11,388 nt of DNA, taken from contig CAMXVQ010000038.1 of assembly GCA_947252455.1 (NCBI GenBank), forward strand, positions 1 through 11,388. Reading direction: 5' to 3'. Under the pieces are notes generated by a model. That model was given only the letters and a program-made list of their open reading frames with translations. It searched no databases and was not told where the DNA came from. Of the stretch, positions 7,132 through 11,388 are shown piece after piece. Source of the DNA: an uncultured Atopobium sp. GTDB taxonomy: Bacteria > Actinomycetota > Coriobacteriia > Coriobacteriales > Atopobiaceae. Both the position numbers and the translations under genes were made by a program. The first letter of the stretch is position 1; the number at the start of each line of letters is the position of its first letter.

Positions 7132-7896
7132 CTATTCTTCTGCCTCAAGTTCAGCCAAAACTTCGTCGGAAACACACATAGCAGCGTAAACGTTTTGTAC
7201 GTCATCTAACTCTTCCAAGCGATCTACAAGACGTTCAACTTTTTTAGCGTCAGCAGCGTTTAAGTCGGTGGGGTTATTGGCGACCATAGTAAGCTCGCTA
7301 CCTTTTACCTCAATACCTTGCTCTTTAAGAGAAGCCTCAACCGATTGCATTTTATCGTAAGCGGTATAGATGAGCCATTCTTCACCCTCATCTTTATAGT
7401 CTTCTCCACCTGCTTCGGCAACGGCCATCATGAGCTCGTCTTCATCGGAACAAGCCTCTTTAGTTACTGCGATAGAGCCCTTGCGCTCAAATTGGAATGC
7501 AACAGAACCTGAGGTACCAAGATTGCCACCAGCATGGGTAAACGCAGAACGAACATCAGCAGCTGTACGATTAAGGTTGTCGGTAAGGCACTCAACATAA
7601 AGCGCAACACCTGCAGGACCATAGCCTTCGTAGGTGACTTCTTTATAAACTACAGCATCGGCACCTGTACCAAACGCTTTATCAATAGCAGCCTGAATAC
7701 GAGCATTAGGCATAGAAACCATACGAGCACGTGCAACAGCAGCGGCAAGAGCTGCGTTATTCTCAGGATTTGGATCTCCACCATTTCTTGCAGCAACGGT
7801 AATATTACGCGAGTGCTTGGAGAAAAGCGCCGAGCGTTTTGCATCGATAGCTGCTTTTTTATGCTTAGTGGTAGCCCACTTTGAATGTCCAGACAT
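7132..7896 (-). CDS. yebC: YebC/PmpR (TACO1) family protein
   Basis: This 254-residue cytoplasmic protein is collinear with the YebC/PmpR/TACO1 family. It has the signature N-terminus MSGHSKWATTKHKKAAIDAK (1-20), then FSKHSRNITVAARNGGDP, SMPNARIQAAI (61-71) and YEGYGPAGVALYVE (89-102). The central domain includes NRTAADVRSAFTHAGGNLG, and the acidic C-terminus ends LAELEAEE. Family members were long annotated as transcriptional regulators. Mitochondrial TACO1 and some bacterial homologues are translation factors acting on proline-rich or difficult sequences, so the role here is open between the two. The first residues usually read SKWANIQHRK; here ATTKHKK replaces that stretch, a mild divergence. 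The start is fixed by AAAGGAG five to six bases upstream of ATG. It appears monocistronic, with its own predicted promoter and a strong terminator. Confidence 0.95.
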   Translation of the reverse strand: MSGHSKWATTKHKKAAIDAKRSALFSKHSRNITVAARNGGDPNPENNAALAAAVARARMVSMPNARIQAAIDKAFGTGADAVVYKEVTYEGYGPAGVALYVECLTDNLNRTAADVRSAFTHAGGNLGTSGSVAFQFERKGSIAVTKEACSDEDELMMAVAEAGGEDYKDEGEEWLIYTAYDKMQSVEASLKEQGIEVKGSELTMVANNPTDLNAADAKKVERLVDRLEELDDVQNVYAAMCVSDEVLAELEAEE

Positions 7897-7933
7897 GCAC
7901 GTCTCCTTTAATAAATTGCATAGAAATCAGTGT

Positions 7934-7950
7934 GTACGTGTTTGACGTAC
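7934..7950. promoter_or_regulatory. Inverted repeat at the predicted yebC transcription start (possible operator)
   Basis: GTACGT (7934-7939) and ACGTAC (7945-7950) form a perfect 6-bp inverted repeat around the spacer GTTTG. Its right arm sits about 7 bases downstream of the predicted -10 box, so it covers the expected transcription start, a usual place for a repressor site. No ligand or regulator can be named. A weak leader hairpin or chance are alternatives. Confidence 0.35.
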
Positions 7951-7956
7951 TTATAC

Positions 7957-7985
7957 ATAATAGACCTAAGTTCAAAACATGAAAA
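7957..7985 (-). promoter_or_regulatory. Predicted sigma-A type promoter of yebC
   Basis: The minus strand reads TTTTCA (7980-7985) as -35, a 17-base spacer, and TATTAT (7957-7962) as -10. The -10 matches the consensus at five of six positions and the -35 at four. The 5' leader to the yebC ATG would be about 50 bases. The same hexamers at the same spacing lie in front of the BspA-like gene on the other strand. Confidence 0.5.
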
Positions 7986-8070
7986 GTATTCAATCGAGAT
8001 TTCATTATTAAACAAGATTTTATGAAATTTGGCTATGGCAATCGTAAGGTTTTTGTTTCTTTACAAAAGT

Positions 8071-8124
8071 TATTGCAAAATTATTGCATGAGTTTTTTCG
8101 GGTAAATTATTGCAAAGTATTGCA
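8071..8124. repeat. Four copies of the heptamer TATTGCA between tRNA-Ala and yebC
   Basis: TATTGCA occurs at 8071-8077, 8082-8088, 8108-8114 and 8118-8124, all in the same orientation. Start-to-start distances are 11, 26 and 10 bases, so the copies form two closely spaced pairs with near helical-turn phasing inside each pair. The array lies about 85-140 bases upstream of the yebC -35 box, in the 343-base gap (7897-8239) that holds no credible gene. The same gap has two copies of TTCACAC (8143-8149 and 8153-8159). It may be a binding array for an activator or nucleoid protein; the factor is unknown. Confidence 0.5.
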
Positions 8125-8239
8125 CCAGTTAAACACGGTAATTCACACTTTTTCACACTGAGCGCACTTGATGAATTTTTACGTATGAGAATGTTTGTAT
8201 TTCTGCAGGTAGAATAGTGTAAAAAGGGAAGAAAAAGAA

Positions 8240-8315
8240 TGGTGGAGATGAAGGGAGTCGAACCCTCGGCCTCTGCCTTGCGGAGGCAGCGCTCTCCCAA
8301 CTGAGCTACATCCCC
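8240..8315 (-). tRNA. tRNA-Ala, anticodon CGC, with C at position 33
   Basis: The reverse complement folds into a standard 76-nt cloverleaf with encoded CCA. The acceptor stem GGGGATG/CATCTCC contains G3-U70, the universal alanine identity pair. The D-arm is GCTC/GAGC, and the T-arm is GAGGG/CCCTT with loop TTCGACT. The anticodon stem CTGCC/GGCAG encloses the seven-base loop TCCGCAA, so bases 34-36 are CGC, reading GCG. Position 33 is C, where elongator tRNAs almost always have U. Downstream is a pyrimidine-rich tract with no hairpin. No convincing promoter was found upstream. Confidence 0.95.
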
Positions 8316-8594
8316 ATGCCGCATGCACTGAGCACAAACACACTTGCTGGTGCATTTACATGTACACAAACCCCATTGGAGCTAAGTACGGTGTATATTC
8401 TTACAGGAACAAACGACTCTGTCAATAATTGTACGTGTATGCCAAAAAGAACCATAATCAATACAAGGACGTATGATCGCAGAATCTAAATGATATAGCA
8501 TCACTTTGCGCATGAGCGAGTTTATAAAATAATACAAATTCAAAAAAATACAAATTGTTAAATTCCGCAAAAAAATTAGATTTCATTCAGTTAA
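8316..8594. other. Intergenic region between tRNA-Ala and the BspA-like gene promoter
   Basis: Together with the promoter that follows, this is a gap of about 346 bases between divergently oriented units. It becomes very AT-rich toward the right. A minus-strand frame of about 62 codons (8382-8570) begins with TTG, has no Shine-Dalgarno and resembles no known protein, so I do not call a gene. The only structure seen is a 10-bp direct repeat, AATACAAATT at 8531-8540 and 8547-8556 (period 16), about 40-60 bases upstream of the predicted -35 box. Confidence 0.5.
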
Positions 8595-8623
8595 TTTTCA
8601 TAAATACGATAAAATATTATTAT
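8595..8623 (+). promoter_or_regulatory. Predicted promoter of the BspA-like surface protein gene
   Basis: TTTTCA (8595-8600), a 17-base spacer and TATTAT (8618-8623) form a plausible -35/-10 pair, giving a leader of about 30 bases before the ATG at 8662. The Shine-Dalgarno AAAGGA (8649-8654) is seven bases from the ATG. TTTCATAAA occurs twice, at 8596-8604 overlapping the -35 and at 8631-8639 just after the expected start, 35 bases apart, so it could be a paired operator. The surrounding sequence is so AT-rich that other -10 registers are possible. Confidence 0.45.
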
Positions 8624-8661
8624 ATACATGTTTCATAAAATCAAATTGAAAGGAAGCACAT

Positions 8662-11121
8662 ATGAAACATAGAATTACCCCCCCCCTATGGATAATTAGC
8701 GCGCTCTTTATTGCACTGAGCGCATTTGTTTGTCTGCCGATCTCGATGTGTTTTACGCAAACAGCGCTCGCAGCTCAAACAATTCCAGCACAGGGCGACG
8801 ACGGCAACGCGCACTGGATCTGGGATGAAACCACTAAAACAATTACCGTTACCGCTAAAGACAATACCGATGGTATGATGACTCAGTCAAGTTTGCCCGT
8901 GCGTGAAAAAGGTGGACATATTAATTCTGATACGTATAGTAATGATTATAGCTGGCGTATCTACCATCTTCCCGAAGCAGAACACATCGTCTTTAAACAA
9001 AACGCGCAAGGTACTCCCGTTACCATTCAAATCAAAGATCCCAAAGATAATGAAATAATTCCTCAGCGCTTCTTTGGCGAAGATACTAAAAAAATTGGCA
9101 CATTCAGGGAAAACACCTGTAAAGCAGAGCAATTAAAAACAGCAGATCTAACGGGTCTAAAATTCGATGTAAGTGCGATGGCTCAAGATCAAGTTATGGT
9201 GTACAACAACTTTTTCGGAAATTGCGAGAACCTGGAAGAAGTGATACTGAGCGAGTACCCCTTTGGCAATGATCACCTCAAAGCCTACTATCAAATGTTT
9301 ATTAATTGCAACAAGCTCAAGCACATCTATGGTGCTACTTACGATAAACAAACGAATTCCTGGACGATCGACAAATCAGAAGACACGAGCGGCGTAAAAT
9401 ATCTCAATGATACCAATTGCATATCTGTAGTTGCTATGTTTCGGGACTGTAAATCACTTGCATCGTTTAATGCCTCACTTTTCCCCAATAAACTGAAGTT
9501 AAAATTATATAATTCAGCAGCCTATGCGTGGTATATGTTTAAAAACTGCACAGGACTTACAAGCCTTAATCTCACGGGTGTTACTCTTGAGAATGCAACT
9601 GATATGGAAGGAATGTTTGCGAATTGCAGCCAAGTTCCCACGTTTGATCTGAAGTCATTTAATACAGCAAAATGCACAACCATGAAATATATGTTCTTCC
9701 ACTGTGGCACTGCTAAAGAACTTGACTTGTCAAGCTTTGATACCTCAAATGTTACCGATATGACAGGCATGTTTCAACATTCAAATTGTCTTGAAAAAAT
9801 TGTATTCTCGAAGAAGTTTGATACCAAAAACGTCAAAACTATGGAAAGCATGTTCTCAGGCGTTGTAGATGAAAGCCCAAGTGCTCCCAAAGCAGGAAAT
9901 TTTGCGCTTAAGTCTCTCGACCTCTCAACATTTAACACGAAAAACTGCGAAAACTTTAATAACATGTTCTCGGGTCTACGAGCGCTTGAAACGCTTAAAT
10001 TTGGTGAAAACTTTGCCACAAATGGTAATAATCAAGCAATGAAAGATACCTTTGCAGGTGACACAGCACTTAAAGAATTGACGGTTGGGAAACCGTTTGA
10101 ATTCAAATATGACTGTGCACTTCCCGAACCAAATTTTGGTAAAGCAAAATGGACGCGTAAAGGTGCTCCTCTTGGAAGCTTTAGCTGGACTTCAAAACAA
10201 CTTGTTGGCCATGATAATGTAGCAAGTATCTATACTCCAAATACAATAGCCGATGGAGAAAATGCCGTAATGCCTGGTACTATAGTTACTACTCCCAACC
10301 TACGGAAAATGACCTTTAATTTAGACGGTGGAAAACTTGCAGACTTGGATTCATATAAACCTTGTGCCGAAAACACCTTTAAACACGAAACACAACAACT
10401 AGAGTGGTTAGTTCCTGAAGGTACAACCATTGCAAAGCCTACAAATCCAATCAGAGATGGTTATACATTTGCGGGTTGGAAAGCTCGTCTTAGCAATACC
10501 GAGAATCCCGTACTAAGCTCATATGATCTTATATGGAAGTTTGCCGATGCGGCGGATGCGGCAAGTGTAGTGAATGGAGATCTTGACCTCAAAGCACAAT
10601 GGAATAAAAACGAGGGAACGGGAACGGATAACCCCACAACAAGCGATTCAGGTACCCAAACTGATACCTCAACTGGTACTGATACCAGTACGCAAACCGA
10701 TAATACTAGCACAGGAACCGATACCGGCACACAAACCGACAATACAGGTACTGGTACTGATATAGGTACTGATACAGGTACTGGTACTGATACTTCAGCC
10801 AGTGTTGATACCGGCACCCAAACAGATACTACAACCAGCGTTGATACCGGCACCCAGACTGACAACAATGCATCTCATGTAGATACTCCTAGTCAGCCAG
10901 AAAGCAACAATACTACGTGCGCTAACGCCAACGATAACACCTGCGACCACAAAGACGAAAGCGCAAACACCAATAACGATGTACAAATCGGCCAAAAGGA
11001 TCTTCCCAAAACAGGTGACGACCTGTTTGGAACAACTCCTTGGACAGGATATGTGCTGTTATCGCTGGTTCTTGGAGCATTTGGCGTATCATCCGCTGTT
11101 CGCGCATACCAGCAAAGGTAA
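8662..11121 (+). CDS. BspA-like leucine-rich-repeat surface protein with List-Bact repeat, stalk and LPXTG anchor
   Basis: This 819-residue cell-wall-anchored protein has a basic start and hydrophobic core (1-38), forming a signal peptide likely cleaved near ALA-AQ (35-39). From about 184 to 478 it carries BspA-type (DUF285) leucine-rich repeats with the diagnostic MFxNC and LDLSxFDTxNVTDMxxMF pattern, for example MFANCS, LDLSSFDTSNVTDMTGMF and SLDLSTFNTKN. A List-Bact/Flg_new repeat follows at about 550-648 (MTFNLDGG through RDGYTFAGW to LKAQWN). Next comes a Thr/Asp/Gly/Gln-rich stalk (651-780), then LPKTG (781-785), a hydrophobic helix and the short tail RAYQQR, a complete sortase sorting signal. 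BspA-family proteins bind host matrix proteins, host cells or other bacteria; the ligand here is unknown. The ATG is supported by AAAGGA seven bases upstream. A nine-C run in codons 6-9 makes expression potentially phase-variable; as read, the frame is intact. It is monocistronic with a strong terminator. No sortase gene is in the window. Confidence 0.95.
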   Translation: MKHRITPPLWIISALFIALSAFVCLPISMCFTQTALAAQTIPAQGDDGNAHWIWDETTKTITVTAKDNTDGMMTQSSLPVREKGGHINSDTYSNDYSWRIYHLPEAEHIVFKQNAQGTPVTIQIKDPKDNEIIPQRFFGEDTKKIGTFRENTCKAEQLKTADLTGLKFDVSAMAQDQVMVYNNFFGNCENLEEVILSEYPFGNDHLKAYYQMFINCNKLKHIYGATYDKQTNSWTIDKSEDTSGVKYLNDTNCISVVAMFRDCKSLASFNASLFPNKLKLKLYNSAAYAWYMFKNCTGLTSLNLTGVTLENATDMEGMFANCSQVPTFDLKSFNTAKCTTMKYMFFHCGTAKELDLSSFDTSNVTDMTGMFQHSNCLEKIVFSKKFDTKNVKTMESMFSGVVDESPSAPKAGNFALKSLDLSTFNTKNCENFNNMFSGLRALETLKFGENFATNGNNQAMKDTFAGDTALKELTVGKPFEFKYDCALPEPNFGKAKWTRKGAPLGSFSWTSKQLVGHDNVASIYTPNTIADGENAVMPGTIVTTPNLRKMTFNLDGGKLADLDSYKPCAENTFKHETQQLEWLVPEGTTIAKPTNPIRDGYTFAGWKARLSNTENPVLSSYDLIWKFADAADAASVVNGDLDLKAQWNKNEGTGTDNPTTSDSGTQTDTSTGTDTSTQTDNTSTGTDTGTQTDNTGTGTDIGTDTGTGTDTSASVDTGTQTDTTTSVDTGTQTDNNASHVDTPSQPESNNTTCANANDNTCDHKDESANTNNDVQIGQKDLPKTGDDLFGTTPWTGYVLLSLVLGAFGVSSAVRAYQQR
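8688..8696 (+). repeat. Homopolymeric C9 tract in the signal-peptide coding region (candidate phase-variation switch)
   Basis: Nine consecutive C bases occupy the end of codon 6 through the first base of codon 9 (Thr-Pro-Pro-Leu). It is the longest G/C homopolymer I saw, in a locally AT-rich context. With eight C, the frame meets TAA at codon 11. With ten C, it meets TAG at codon 13. Either one-base slip therefore abolishes the protein, while nine C keeps it on. Poly-G/C tracts like this drive slipped-strand phase variation of surface genes in several bacteria. Confidence 0.75.
10645..10881 (+). repeat. Tandem repeats encoding the Thr/Asp/Gly-rich stalk
   Basis: Residues 662-740 of the surface protein contain five copies of a core close to DTGTQTD, at 662-668, 674-680, 687-693, 716-722 and 728-734. 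At DNA level there are two adjacent 39-base units, from residue 674 (peptides DTSTQTDNTSTGT and DTGTQTDNTGTGT). After an interruption of shorter GTDTGT units come two 36-base-spaced units from residue 716. Units keep the reading frame, so gain or loss would change stalk length without disrupting the anchor. Confidence 0.85.
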
Positions 11122-11172
11122 GCTCACGCTCATAGACAAGACTTATCTATGCCTCATGCATAGCTAAACACT

Positions 11173-11216
11173 AAACCCACTTCAACTATAAAAAGTTTGA
11201 AGTGGGTTTATTTGTA
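11173..11216 (+). terminator. Intrinsic terminator of the BspA-like gene
   Basis: AAACCCACTTCAA (11173-11185) pairs perfectly with TTGAAGTGGGTTT (11197-11209), a 13-bp stem around an 11-base loop. It is followed by the T-rich tail ATTTGTAT, about 50 bases past the stop codon. From 11217 to the right edge I see no gene, only a repeated AGCTTATA octamer (11278-11285 and 11362-11369). Confidence 0.9.
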
Positions 11217-11388
11217 TATAATCAGGTAATATGAAGCAAAAACGTTGAGGTGCTCACACGCATTGCTTACACAAAAAGCTTATACAGGCACGAGTTATCT
11301 CAAACATGCACACAGACAATAAAAACTTTGTTCAGATGATACTGATGCTCCGTACGTGGTAAGCTTATATATTATGTTTTTTAAGCTC

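Noticed and set aside
8070..8369. Minus-strand open frame of 99 codons containing GDVAQLGERCLRKAEAEGST
   Set aside because: This is tRNA-Ala read as protein, a classic false gene, with no Shine-Dalgarno.
8382..8570. Minus-strand open frame of 62 codons in the gap before the surface gene
   Set aside because: TTG start, no Shine-Dalgarno, no similarity I can recognise, AT-rich intergenic composition.
10461..10868. Minus-strand open frame of 135 codons rich in VSVPVPV
   Set aside because: Antisense of the Thr/Asp/Gly stalk repeats; the regular composition is a by-product of the repeated DNA.
10645..10881. Possible CRISPR-like repeat array
   Set aside because: The repeats are in-frame coding units without unique spacers of constant length, encode a surface-protein stalk, and no cas gene is nearby.
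11217..11388. Open minus-strand frame entering from the right edge, ending near 11297
   Set aside because: About 30 codons without a recognisable motif or composition of a real C-terminus; too little to call a partial gene.

Overview
The window looks like the chromosome of an AT-rich, Gram-positive actinobacterium of the Coriobacteriia, most likely Atopobiaceae (the Atopobium / Fannyhessea / Lancefieldella group). The grounds are a MurT/GatD lipid II amidation pair, an AmaP-DUF2273-Asp23 envelope set, an LPXTG-anchored BspA-type surface protein with a List-Bact repeat, and YebC. The family assignment is an inference from gene content; no rRNA or other phylogenetic marker is present.

Layout. 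Everything from the left edge to about 8315 lies on the minus strand, so it reads right to left. It starts with tRNA-Ala(CGC) at 8240-8315. Then comes yebC with its own predicted promoter and a strong hairpin terminator. Next is a tight three-gene set, amaP - DUF2273 gene - asp23/gls24 family gene, followed by murT and gatD. Last are a ribokinase and an acyltransferase-3 membrane protein separated by only 5 bases, tRNA-Leu(TAG), and a fragment resembling a bacterial Ig-like domain that runs off the left edge. The one clear plus-strand gene is a large BspA-like LPXTG surface protein (8662-11121) with its own predicted promoter and terminator.

How the genes fit together. Much of the window concerns the cell envelope. 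MurT and GatD amidate the D-Glu of lipid II. AmaP is expected to anchor the Asp23/Gls24 protein to the membrane, with DUF2273 as a further small membrane partner. The acyltransferase probably O-acylates an envelope glycan or other extracytoplasmic substrate. The BspA-like protein is exported, crosses the wall on a repetitive Thr/Asp/Gly-rich stalk, and is anchored by sortase.

Most notable signal. The BspA-like gene has a run of nine C residues in codons 6-9, inside the signal-peptide coding region. Loss or gain of one C brings a stop codon within a few codons in either shifted frame. This is the architecture of a phase-variable ON/OFF surface protein, and as read here the gene is ON. Other points are a tRNA-Ala with C instead of U at position 33, a four-copy heptamer array upstream of yebC, and low-complexity arms shared by the three AmaP/DUF2273/Asp23 proteins. 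I saw no CRISPR array, insertion sequence, integrase or phage gene.
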